Notes: generated by a model from the sequence alone, not told the origin. DNA of 6,186 bases from Melioribacter roseus (GCA_020724325.1 DYHC01000128.1:1-6186), one strand, 5' to 3'. Numbered from the stretch's first letter, positions 1-6,132 are shown. A program made the numbers and translations.

Positions 1-13
1 GTATGTAAAGAGC

Positions 14-79
14 ATGAGTAAGATCATGATCAGAGTTCTCAACCTTGAAGGTCAAGAGTTGTCATCTATCTTCTCATGA
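14..79 (+). other. Tiny reading frame in repeat unit 1 (21 codons plus stop)
   Basis: ATG at 14 to TGA at 77-79 encodes MSKIMIRVLNLEGQELSSIF plus a final Ser. AAAGAG ends 1 nt before the ATG, too close for a good ribosome site. The pattern resembles the core strands of type IX secretion C-terminal sorting domains (I.VYN..GQEV), so it could be a relic of one, but it is very short. The shared part with unit 2 is DNA-identical, so there is no evidence of protein-level selection. Confidence 0.15.
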
Positions 80-90
80 CCTTCAAGGTT
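41..90. repeat. 14-bp inverted repeat with 22-nt loop, unit 1
   Basis: AACCTTGAAGGTCA at 41-54 is the exact reverse complement of 77-90, separated by 22 nt (55-76). Each arm is itself nearly palindromic (ACCTT-N-AAGGT). No T-run follows on either strand, so it is not an obvious intrinsic terminator. Confidence 0.8.
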
Positions 91-115
91 ATCAGACTTT
101 CAGTATGTAAAGAGC

Positions 116-178
116 ATGAGTAAGATCATGATCAGAGTTCTCAACCTTGAAGGTCAACGAATGCTTTTTATTTCCTGA
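116..178 (+). other. Tiny reading frame in repeat unit 2 (20 codons plus stop)
   Basis: ATG at 116 to TGA at 176-178. The first 14 residues equal those of the unit 1 frame; the tail differs (RMLFIS). The period of 102 keeps both copies in the same frame. As for unit 1, coding status is doubtful. Confidence 0.15.
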
Positions 179-192
179 TGACCTTCAAGATT
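143..192. repeat. 14-bp inverted repeat with 22-nt loop, unit 2
   Basis: Arms at 143-156 and 179-192 pair at 13 of 14 positions (mismatch at 190). The loop (157-178) is again exactly 22 nt but differs strongly from the unit 1 loop, especially in its first half. Confidence 0.75.
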
Positions 193-196
193 ATTG

Positions 197-258
197 CGTT
201 CCTCAGTCTCCCGACAAGTCGGGATCCTTCAAAAAGAACCTTCCAAATTTTTCAGAAG
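197..258 (-). repeat. Left copy of a 62-bp two-hairpin dispersed repeat
   Basis: The reverse complement of 197-258 matches 6071-6132 at 52 of 62 positions without gaps. Read on the minus strand it holds a first hairpin (258-240), a T-rich stretch, and a second hairpin, TCCCGAC/GTCGGGA at 224-209, then GACTGAGGAACG. It sits between the MBOAT stop and the 102-bp repeats. Its inner end carries the candidate operon terminator. Confidence 0.8.
231..258 (-). terminator. Candidate intrinsic terminator of the operon
   Basis: On the minus strand, 21 nt after the MBOAT stop, CTTCTGAA (258-251) pairs with TTTGGAAG (247-240) across an AAA loop: 8 pairs, two of them G-U. The T-rich run TTCTTTTT (238-231) follows. 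The stem is weak, but the U-rich tract is correctly placed. It lies inside the left copy of the dispersed repeat, whose second hairpin at 224-209 may add to termination. Confidence 0.45.
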
Positions 259-279
259 CATCTGAGTAATAAAGCAGCA

Positions 280-1773
280 CTAAAATTGGAAATAAATAAA
301 TGGCTGGATATCTGCCGACTTAAATTGTGCAGCAACCCATATTACGATAACCAAAACTAAGACTTTACCAAACAATGGAATAGATGAGATGAAATTGATG
401 CTGAACTTCTCAAGCCGAGAAGGCAGAAAATGAAACAGATAACCAACTACAATCAACCCGAATATTACGGGAAGCTTTTCAACAAACTGAATAAAAACCT
501 CGCTGTGGAAAAATGTAGCAATCTGTTCTATCATATCGAGAACAGTTTGGAAATCCCTATTCTTGAAAACCATAAATGAAAAAGCAACCAGGTGAAATGT
601 AATTACGATCTGAAAAAACTTATGAAATTTTGTATTGTAAATTTTGAGAGCCGATAAAATTTTAGCACGTGGTTTTTGAATAATAATGGCAAAGGAAATC
701 ATAAAACCGTGCAGAGCGCCCCAAAGAATAAAATTCCATCCGGCACCATGCCATATTCCGCAAATTAAAAATGTAATAAATAGAGCTATTACATTGCTGA
801 GAGTGCGGAGATTCCTGTATTTCATTTGAATCGGTCTGAACAAGTAATCGAGAAGCCATTTAGATAACGAGATATGCCAGCGCCGCCAGAAATCCGCTAT
901 GCCAGTTGCTTTAAATGGATAGTTGAAATTTTCCATCAACTTAAATCCGAATAGAAGTGCAATTCCTATTGCTAAATCGGAATATCCTGAAAAGTCGCAG
1001 TAGACCTGAAGCACGTAACCATAAATTGCAAGAAGGTTTTCAACGCCTGTAAATCGAGCAGGGTAATCGAAAACGCGATCCACAAAATTTATGCTTATGT
1101 AATCTGCAATTACAACCTTTTTAATTATCCCAAGACAAATAAGGAATATTGCCTTTCCAAAATCTTCTCTCGAAATAAAAGGTTCTTTTTCAATTTGCGG
1201 TAAAAAGTCCGAAGCGCGGTCAATTGGTCCGGCAAGAATGTTTGGGAAAAATGAAACGTATAATAAAAAGTTGCGGAAACTTCCTGTTGGTTTCAGCGTG
1301 TCTAAGTAAACATCAAAAACATAATTGAGCGACTTAAAAGTATAGAATGAAATTCCGATTGGAAGAAATATATCGAGCGGACTAAAATCCTTTTGAGCAA
1401 TATTGCTAAAGGTCTGTAGTATAAAATTAGTGTACTTAAAATAAGCCAGTATTCCGATGTTAATTACGATAGAAAGAAACAGATGAAATCGTTTAATAGT
1501 AAAATTCTCGGTTGAAGCAATCCACCGCGCAATAAAAAAATTTATGACTGCAGAAACTATTAGAATAGACGCGTAATAACCGCTGGCTTTATAATAAAAG
1601 TAAAATGAAAAGAGAATTAAAAACCCGATTCTTAGCGATGGTTTATTCAACAGAAAATTATAAATGAGAAGGAAGAAGAAAAATAGAACAAGGAACAATC
1701 CGGTTGTAAAAATTAACGGATCATCCGGATTGAAAGAGAGTATCTGAAAAATTTTATTTATGTCTATATTCAA
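280..1773 (-). CDS. MBOAT-family membrane acyltransferase (DltB/AlgI-like)
   Basis: A 497-residue polytopic inner-membrane protein of the length typical for AlgI/DltB-type MBOATs. Hydrophobic segments begin near residues 21, 48, 66, 97 and 135 and continue to the C-terminus (471-482). Family signatures: LPIGISFYTFKSLNYVFDVY at 137-156; FFPNILAGPIDR at 175-186; YCDFSGYSDLAIG at 258-270; DFWRRWHISLSKW at 294-306 with conserved His300; and GIWHGAGWNFILWGALHG at 339-356 with the catalytic-type His342. MBOATs of this branch move an acyl group from a cytoplasmic donor to an extracytoplasmic acceptor; the adjacent carrier gene suggests an acyl-ACP donor, as in the Dlt system, instead of acetyl-CoA. 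The start is TTG at 1773. There is no in-frame ATG before residue 280 and an in-frame TGA lies at 1797-1795, so TTG is the only standard start. No clear ribosome site precedes it; with the carrier stop 13 nt upstream, re-initiation by terminating ribosomes is likely. The gene ends in TAG and is last in the operon. Confidence 0.93.
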   Translation of the reverse strand: MNIDINKIFQILSFNPDDPLIFTTGLFLVLFFFFLLIYNFLLNKPSLRIGFLILFSFYFYYKASGYYASILIVSAVINFFIARWIASTENFTIKRFHLFLSIVINIGILAYFKYTNFILQTFSNIAQKDFSPLDIFLPIGISFYTFKSLNYVFDVYLDTLKPTGSFRNFLLYVSFFPNILAGPIDRASDFLPQIEKEPFISREDFGKAIFLICLGIIKKVVIADYISINFVDRVFDYPARFTGVENLLAIYGYVLQVYCDFSGYSDLAIGIALLFGFKLMENFNYPFKATGIADFWRRWHISLSKWLLDYLFRPIQMKYRNLRTLSNVIALFITFLICGIWHGAGWNFILWGALHGFMISFAIIIQKPRAKILSALKIYNTKFHKFFQIVITFHLVAFSFMVFKNRDFQTVLDMIEQIATFFHSEVFIQFVEKLPVIFGLIVVGYLFHFLPSRLEKFSINFISSIPLFGKVLVLVIVIWVAAQFKSADIQPFIYFQF

Positions 1774-1786
1774 AACGGGATTAGAA

Positions 1787-2020
1787 TTATTTGTTCAGTT
1801 TAGAATCGAGCATTTTCTGCAAATCGCCAACACATTTAAGCCGCAGCAGCTCATAGCTTTTAAATTTTACTTTGAATTTTTCTTCAACTGCAAGAATAAT
1901 ATTTATGTGATTTAGAGAATCCCATCCTGGAACTTCGGGTGCTATTGTTTCATCTTTAAAATCAAAGTCGTCCAGGTTAAGCTGAGTTAATATAACTTCT
2001 TTTAGTTCTTTTGAAATCAT
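1787..2020 (-). CDS. Acyl carrier protein
   Basis: A 77-residue acidic helical carrier protein of normal family length. The phosphopantetheine site is the DSL motif in PGWDSLNHIN, with Ser35 as the modified residue. Helix II/III sequence ILAVEEKFKVKF (42-53) follows, as in free-standing carriers of specialised pathways. It would be made active by a phosphopantetheinyl transferase encoded elsewhere and loaded by the upstream FAAL-like ligase. It is the functional counterpart of DltC, although the local sequence around the DSL differs from DltC as I recall it. The start ATG shares its A with the ligase stop codon (TAATG), and GGAG lies 6 nt upstream, inside the ligase gene, so translation of the two is probably coupled. 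The MBOAT gene begins 13 nt downstream, so the carrier sits between its likely loading enzyme and its likely unloading enzyme. Confidence 0.93.
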   Translation of the reverse strand: MISKELKEVILTQLNLDDFDFKDETIAPEVPGWDSLNHINIILAVEEKFKVKFKSYELLRLKCVGDLQKMLDSKLNK

Positions 2021-3753
2021 TATCTGCTCCAGACTAATTGATCGGTTCCGCTAATTAATCTTTCCTTATTTGCTTTACGGCTTGGTTTACCGGATGAACT
2101 TTTAATAAGCCATCTTGGAGGTACAAGGTAAACTTTGTGAATAATTATGTCAATACTCATTCCGGCTTTAAGAATATTCATCCTAACTTTATTTTTATCT
2201 TCATCGGTTTCCGCTCTTGTTTCAGAGACAACAGCAACAACCTCGGTTCCCATATCAACATCTTCCAGCCCAAAGGCAATTGTTCTTCCGGGTATTAATC
2301 CGTCTACATTATTCATAACATCTTCAATATCCTCAGGATAAATATTTTTTCCGGCACAAATAATAATATCTTTCTTTCTGCCAATAATATAATATTCGCC
2401 TTTCCATCGGAATCCATAATCTCCGCTGTAATACATTCCATTTGCAACAACCTCTGTAGTTTTTTCCGGATAATTTCTGTAGCCGTCAAACATAGAAGCT
2501 GAAGTAACGGCAACTTCCCCTACAAGTCCGTCTTCAATTTCATTTCTGTTTTCGTCTACAATTTTTAATTTGCATCCGTCAATTGGCTGCCCGGAAGAAA
2601 CGCAAACACGAAGTACAGAATCTTTATTTGCAAGTTTCATAATTCCGCGTGATAGTTCATTCCTGTCAACACTTAATTCCGGAATTGGTTTACCGGGCTC
2701 CGTAAGTGTTGCACCTAAAGTAACTTCTGCCATTCCATACAATCCAGCTAAAGCAAGTGGATTTAATCCGTATTTCTTAAAACGGGCAATAAATTTTTCG
2801 TGACTGTCATGTCTTATCGGTTCTGCTGCGTTAACAATAATTCTTAAGCTCGATAGATCAAGCCCTTCTAATTCCTCTTCATTTATTTTTTCTGCAAGAA
2901 CGTTATATGCAAAATTAGGAGAGAATGAGGTTGTAGCTTTTTCTTTGGAAATAACTTCCGGAAGAAGTACCGGTGCAAGAACCCATTCAAAAGGATCGAT
3001 TTGAATAGAGGTAATTCCGTAAGCAAGAGGAATTTGATAAGCCGCAATTAATCCGAAATCGTGATAAAGAGGAAGCCAGCTTGCAATTTTATCTTTCTCT
3101 GTTAATTTTAATGCGGCACCTAAGTTTTTAACATGACATAAAATTGCACGGTGAGAAAGCACAACCGGCTTCTGTAATCCCGTTGTTCCAGATGAATGCT
3201 GTAGAAGCATTGGATCGGTATCTTTAGTTTTCGAAGCAACCTCTTCAACTTCGGCATCAAGTTTTGAATCAAGTTCGGCGTTAAATTCCCATTCCAAAGG
3301 AAAGTAAACCGCTTTAATAGTGCTGCCGGTTTTTTCTATTAATGGTTTTACAATTGGCTCAAGTTCGCGTTCAGTTAGGATATAATCGAGTCCGGAACGA
3401 AGAGCCATTCCTTCAAGCCCTTGCCTAAATTTATCAGGGTGAAGTCTGGGATTAGGATAAGCCAGCACAGCCGGTAAAGCGGCGGCGCGTGAAATCCCGA
3501 GATAGAGCGGATAAAATTTTGGATTATGACGTATTATTGTTGCACATACTTCGCCGGGTTTAATTCCCAGCTCTCTAATCTTAACCGAAAATCTCTTTGC
3601 TGAATCAATTAGATTTTTGTAAGTCCATCTAAATGGTTCCTGTCCGGCAACCCAATGAACAATTGCGTCGCGGTCAGGATTTCTTTCTGAATTTAATTTC
3701 CAACGTTTCCAGAGAGTTGGCGCCTCTTCAATATTAAAATTGAATTCACTCAT
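2020..3753 (-). CDS. Fatty acyl-AMP ligase (FAAL)-like adenylating enzyme
   Basis: A 577-residue ANL-superfamily enzyme of typical FAAL length. It should activate a carboxylic acid with ATP to acyl-AMP and pass it to the phosphopantetheine arm of the carrier encoded next. Motifs in order: ATP-binding P-loop SSGTTGLQK at 187-195; SWLPLYHDFGLIAAY at 225-239; SPNFAYN at 278-284; NAAEPIR at 308-314; YGMAEVTLGAT at 339-349; VDRNELSRG at 362-370 followed by SSGQPIDG at 386-393; YSGDYG at 442-447; the hinge GRKKDIIICAGKNIYPEDIE at 458-477; and the C-terminal catalytic lysine region SSSGKPSRK at 552-560 (Lys556). The WLPLYHD, NAAEPIR, VDR...L..G and NIYPEDIE signatures fit FAALs better than acyl-CoA synthetases or D-alanine ligases (DltA). 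No transmembrane segment is seen, so it is cytoplasmic. The ATG at 3753 has a weak GGAA 5 nt upstream and lies 27 nt after the preceding stop. Cargo chain length is unknown. Confidence 0.92.
   Translation of the reverse strand: MSEFNFNIEEAPTLWKRWKLNSERNPDRDAIVHWVAGQEPFRWTYKNLIDSAKRFSVKIRELGIKPGEVCATIIRHNPKFYPLYLGISRAAALPAVLAYPNPRLHPDKFRQGLEGMALRSGLDYILTERELEPIVKPLIEKTGSTIKAVYFPLEWEFNAELDSKLDAEVEEVASKTKDTDPMLLQHSSGTTGLQKPVVLSHRAILCHVKNLGAALKLTEKDKIASWLPLYHDFGLIAAYQIPLAYGITSIQIDPFEWVLAPVLLPEVISKEKATTSFSPNFAYNVLAEKINEEELEGLDLSSLRIIVNAAEPIRHDSHEKFIARFKKYGLNPLALAGLYGMAEVTLGATLTEPGKPIPELSVDRNELSRGIMKLANKDSVLRVCVSSGQPIDGCKLKIVDENRNEIEDGLVGEVAVTSASMFDGYRNYPEKTTEVVANGMYYSGDYGFRWKGEYYIIGRKKDIIICAGKNIYPEDIEDVMNNVDGLIPGRTIAFGLEDVDMGTEVVAVVSETRAETDEDKNKVRMNILKAGMSIDIIIHKVYLVPPRWLIKSSSGKPSRKANKERLISGTDQLVWSR
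2027..2030 (-). promoter_or_regulatory. Ribosome binding site of the carrier gene, inside the ligase gene
   Basis: GGAG on the minus strand, 6 nt before the carrier ATG at 2020, within the last codons of the ligase gene. Together with the TAATG overlap it indicates coupled yet independently boosted translation of the carrier. Confidence 0.6.
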
Positions 3754-3780
3754 AATGATTCCAGAGAATTAATTCTAAGA

Positions 3781-5193
3781 TTATTTGTATTTACTAAATT
3801 CAGTTAATAATGATTCAAGAAACAATTGAGCAATTTTAGCAGCGCCCTGATCATTAAAGTGAATGTAATCCTTAAATGCCAGCGGGGGATTTGCATTAAC
3901 CCATTTGGGCATAGAGTTTTCTCCGCCCATTGCATCGAACATACTCCACAAAGCAACGTCGGCTTGCTTTGCAATATTCTTTTGTGTTTCTAAAAGTTTG
4001 AGTATTGCCGGGTCTGTAACAAAGTTCGAACCTTTCTTCATCGATTTATCGTGAACACTTATCATTATAATGCTTGTTCTTGGAAAAGCTTGTTTAAGAT
4101 GATTAATTACTTTTAACATTTCTCGTTCATACCAGGAGTAATCCGTCTTGCTTGAACCGGCAATGTTCAATCCGAATTCTAATATGATTAATTTATAATC
4201 AAAATATTTTGCAAATTCCTTTAGCATTGTCTGAGAAATCTGCCCAATATCAACTCCTGTGTTTCCCCTTAAAGGAAGGTTATCAATGTATAAGCCGGTT
4301 TCGTTTTCCAGACTAACTCCGTAAAAATGCGCCTGATCTGCCACAGGGAATTCTAATTTAATAACCTTAGCTCTTCCAGCAGGTTTAATTACAAGTTCCT
4401 GAACGCTGCTTCCGGTTTTTAATTGAACAGATTGTTTAGCGCCGCCATCGAACGAATAGAATATTTGTGAGTTCTTAGCATTTGCATAGTATAATTTAAC
4501 AACGCTGAAATCTTTTAAGGATCGTCTTGCTCTTGTTGTTTCGTATTGAACCCAGGCATTTCCTTTTGGAATTGCAACCTCGCCGCTTATGCCGAGCGGA
4601 TAACCTTTTGGATTATTAGTATAGAGCGCGGCATTCTCCCAATTAACGGAAAAACTATGCTTGGTTATTGTTCTGAAAGTAATATCCTGGGAAACAATTC
4701 CTAACCAGCCAACTCCATTGCCTCCAAATTTCTTTTGTAGTTCTTCACGTAAATCTGCCGTTATAAGATCACCTTCTATTGCTGAATCGCCGTAATGAGC
4801 AATTCGGACAGATTTTGTTTTGCTGTTTTTTAATGCATCAAAAAAGAATGAAAGTTGTTTTGTGTTTCCGATTAGCGGCGTTTTTACGCCCTGTATCGAT
4901 AATAAAGAAGAGTTCTCGTTTTCCAGATTTAGCAAGCCAAACAAATTATTTAGAGAAGCAAAAGGATTTAGTAGCGCAGCCGATAAGACAGGTTGCTCAT
5001 ACTGTTGGTTAATTATGTTGTTATTTAACTCCTTATTTTCTTGTTCGATTTTAATATCGGAAAAAATATCTATCTGTCTAATGTTTATTCCCGCTAAATC
5101 ATAATTAACATTAATGAATGAGATTAGATATAGAATAACAATCACCAATAATATTAATGATAGCGGCTTCTGAATATTGTTTTCTGAGTTCAT
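3781..5193 (-). CDS. Membrane-anchored SGNH protein with inserted domain (DltD/AlgJ-like role)
   Basis: A 470-residue protein with a single N-terminal membrane segment at about 11-29, preceded by a short polar N-terminus. A low-complexity Asn/Gln/Glu-rich linker (about 48-66) follows, then an extracytoplasmic catalytic region. SGNH blocks: block I AHYGDSAIEGD with Ser137, a block II-like RGNTG at 309-313, block III LEFGLN with Gly341 and Asn343, and block V KDYIHFN with Asp442 and His445, giving an intact Ser-Asp-His set. About 170 residues separate blocks I and II, far more than in a minimal SGNH fold. Residues about 205-300 alternate hydrophobic and polar, as in a beta-sandwich, resembling the carbohydrate-binding insertion in peptidoglycan O-acetylesterases such as Ape1. 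Anchored SGNH proteins encoded with an MBOAT (DltD, AlgJ/AlgX, WssI, PatB) act on the acyl group outside the membrane, which is the inferred role here. The ATG is preceded by AAGGA with 7-nt spacing. Whether it is a transferase or an esterase cannot be decided from sequence. Confidence 0.88.
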   Translation of the reverse strand: MNSENNIQKPLSLILLVIVILYLISFINVNYDLAGINIRQIDIFSDIKIEQENKELNNNIINQQYEQPVLSAALLNPFASLNNLFGLLNLENENSSLLSIQGVKTPLIGNTKQLSFFFDALKNSKTKSVRIAHYGDSAIEGDLITADLREELQKKFGGNGVGWLGIVSQDITFRTITKHSFSVNWENAALYTNNPKGYPLGISGEVAIPKGNAWVQYETTRARRSLKDFSVVKLYYANAKNSQIFYSFDGGAKQSVQLKTGSSVQELVIKPAGRAKVIKLEFPVADQAHFYGVSLENETGLYIDNLPLRGNTGVDIGQISQTMLKEFAKYFDYKLIILEFGLNIAGSSKTDYSWYEREMLKVINHLKQAFPRTSIIMISVHDKSMKKGSNFVTDPAILKLLETQKNIAKQADVALWSMFDAMGGENSMPKWVNANPPLAFKDYIHFNDQGAAKIAQLFLESLLTEFSKYK

Positions 5194-5200
5194 TTAATTA

Positions 5201-5205
5201 TCCTT
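5201..5205 (-). promoter_or_regulatory. Ribosome binding site of the anchored SGNH gene
   Basis: AAGGA on the minus strand, 7 nt before the ATG at 5193. It lies in the 32-nt gap between the two SGNH genes, in which no promoter or terminator is evident, consistent with one transcript. Confidence 0.6.
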
Positions 5206-5225
5206 ATTTTATCTGAGAGTACAGA

Positions 5226-5939
5226 TTACATTTTATATTTTATTAAAACTCTTTCAACCTCTCTTACCCAAATTTTATATCCCTCAGAATTAAAGTGGAT
5301 ACCATCGTAGGTCAGTTCGGGACGTAAAAAGCCGTCTCTTGCAGCAGTTTTAGCATTAAGATTAATAAAATCCATATTATTTTTCTTAGCGTAATCGAAG
5401 AGCAGATTATTCAGTTTATCAACCTCTTTATTTCTTCCGGAGTTATTTTCCGGAGTTCCGCCCCATCCTTTTCCCCAATCTCTGCCCGCGTATGTAGTGG
5501 ATTGAATTACTACAACAATTCCGTTTGTCCGCAGAGCTTGGATAAGTTTTACATAATCTGAAAAGATCTCTTCAACAGGAGTCCAGCCGTAAATATCATT
5601 TAATCCGCCAAGTATAAAAACAATTTTGGGTTTCAATTTAAGAATGTAATCTAATCTTGCAGTATAACCCTGAATAATATCTCCGGGGATTCCTCTTCCC
5701 ACAGCGTTAGAACGACCGAGCAGCTCGCCCCAGTCTGCACCGGCAGTTAATGAATTACCCAGCATAATTATATCTGCCTGGCGGGTTTTGTAAAGACCGA
5801 ACAAACTCGTCTGCAATTCGTAATTAGGATTTGTCTTATACTTAAGCGTATCTCTCACCGGCTGACCGAAAACGGGAATAGTAATTAGGTATAACATCAA
5901 AGTAGTTAGAAACAGCCGTTGGGGATTTGTAATATGCAT
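5226..5939 (-). CDS. Secreted SGNH/GDSL-family hydrolase (putative esterase)
   Basis: A 237-residue protein counted from the ATG at 5939. Residues 1-25 look like a Sec signal peptide: a short N-region ending in Arg8, a hydrophobic stretch at about 9-24 and a likely cut near VFG/Q at 25-26. No lipobox Cys is present, so the mature protein should be soluble in the periplasm or outside. SGNH blocks are all visible: block I LGNSLT with nucleophile Ser63 (GNS in place of GDS), block II RGIPGD near 82-87, block III GGLND with Asn114, and block V YDGIHFN with Asp212 and His215. The family cleaves ester bonds in carbohydrates or lipids; the substrate here is unknown. An in-frame TTG at 5972 would add 11 residues in front of the signal peptide but has no ribosome site, and a candidate promoter places the transcript start close to it. 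The ATG has AGAAAG upstream. It is first in the operon, 32 nt before the next SGNH gene; a role in removing or editing the group installed by the downstream genes is inference. Confidence 0.9.
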   Translation of the reverse strand: MHITNPQRLFLTTLMLYLITIPVFGQPVRDTLKYKTNPNYELQTSLFGLYKTRQADIIMLGNSLTAGADWGELLGRSNAVGRGIPGDIIQGYTARLDYILKLKPKIVFILGGLNDIYGWTPVEEIFSDYVKLIQALRTNGIVVVIQSTTYAGRDWGKGWGGTPENNSGRNKEVDKLNNLLFDYAKKNNMDFINLNAKTAARDGFLRPELTYDGIHFNSEGYKIWVREVERVLIKYKM

Positions 5940-5944
5940 TATAT

Positions 5945-5950
5945 TCTTTC
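5945..5950 (-). promoter_or_regulatory. Ribosome binding site deciding the ATG at 5939
   Basis: AGAAAG on the minus strand lies 5 nt before the ATG at 5939. The alternative in-frame TTG at 5972 has only GCATGCGCC in front of it, with no purine-rich site. The site is weak but, with the signal-peptide position, favours the downstream ATG. Confidence 0.5.
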
Positions 5951-5981
5951 TAAATGAAATTTTATTCGACAAGGCGCATGC

Positions 5982-6011
5982 AAAATAAATTTATTAATTA
6001 AAAAATCCAAA
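5982..6011 (-). promoter_or_regulatory. Candidate operon promoter
   Basis: On the minus strand TTTG (6011-6008) is followed after 19 nt by TTATTTTG (5988-5981). This fits the Bacteroidota -33/-7 pattern (TTTG, TAnnTTTG) with one mismatch. The same bases also read as a weak sigma-70-like pair, TTGGAT (6010-6005), 17 nt, TATTTT (5987-5982). Transcription would begin near 5975, giving a leader of about 35 nt to the ATG at 5939. The region is very AT-rich, so chance matches are easy. Confidence 0.4.
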
Positions 6012-6070
6012 GGGATAATAAGTATCTAAATAAAAGTGCGTAAAATTCCCTGTACAGTTTATAAAATAGA

Positions 6071-6132
6071 CTTCTAAAAAATTTAGAAGGTTCCTTTCGA
6101 AGAAGTCCGACTTGTTGGGAGACTGAGAAATG
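6071..6132 (+). repeat. Right copy of the 62-bp two-hairpin dispersed repeat
   Basis: This is the inverted partner of 197-258. Its first hairpin is CTTCTAAA (6071-6078), loop AAA, TTTAGAAG (6082-6089), with 8 Watson-Crick pairs. The second, around 6106-6120, keeps its stem with two G-U pairs. Nine of the ten differences from the left copy are transitions. It lies about 60 bp upstream of the candidate operon promoter. Confidence 0.8.

Larger units (their letters stand above)
1..192. repeat. 102-bp tandem repeat, two units
   Basis: Positions 1-55 and 103-157 are identical over 55 bp, a period of 102. The remainder of each unit is diverged except for the second inverted-repeat arm. Each unit carries the palindrome GATCATGATC (22-31, 124-133) and an inverted repeat with a 22-nt loop. 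The first copy starts at the window edge, so the array may extend left. Apart from two tiny reading frames, no gene is seen in 1-196. Confidence 0.85.

Noticed and set aside
1..192. CRISPR array
   Set aside because: Only two units, a 55-bp repeat, a 47-bp interval partly made of a conserved inverted-repeat arm, and no cas genes in the window.
209..224. GC-rich hairpin as a stand-alone terminator
   Set aside because: No T-run follows on either strand and the loop is tight; it is better described as the second hairpin of the dispersed element.
178..360. Plus-strand 60-codon frame
   Set aside because: It runs through the repeat element and antisense to the end of the MBOAT gene; no ribosome site and no recognisable motif.
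662..859. Minus-strand 65-codon frame inside the MBOAT gene
   Set aside because: It is an alternate frame over the conserved WRRWH to WHG region of the MBOAT, which clearly reads in the other frame.
2147..2803. Frames of 64 to 77 codons on both strands inside the ligase gene
   Set aside because: They overlap the intact ligase reading frame, which carries all ANL motifs; no independent evidence of coding.
2020..3753. D-alanine ligase (DltA) or acyl-CoA synthetase
   Set aside because: The WLPLYHD, NAAEPIR, VDR...L..G and NIYPEDIE signatures fit FAALs better, and a carrier gene follows directly. The gene symbol is therefore left empty.
3765..3776. Perfect 12-bp palindrome AGAATTAATTCT between the second SGNH gene and the ligase
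   Set aside because: AT-rich, too short to form a stable hairpin, no T-run and no second copy seen; probably chance in this base composition.
4779..5104. Plus-strand frames of 77 and 94 codons
   Set aside because: Both lie entirely antisense to the N-terminal part of the anchored SGNH gene, whose motifs are convincing; they are shadows.
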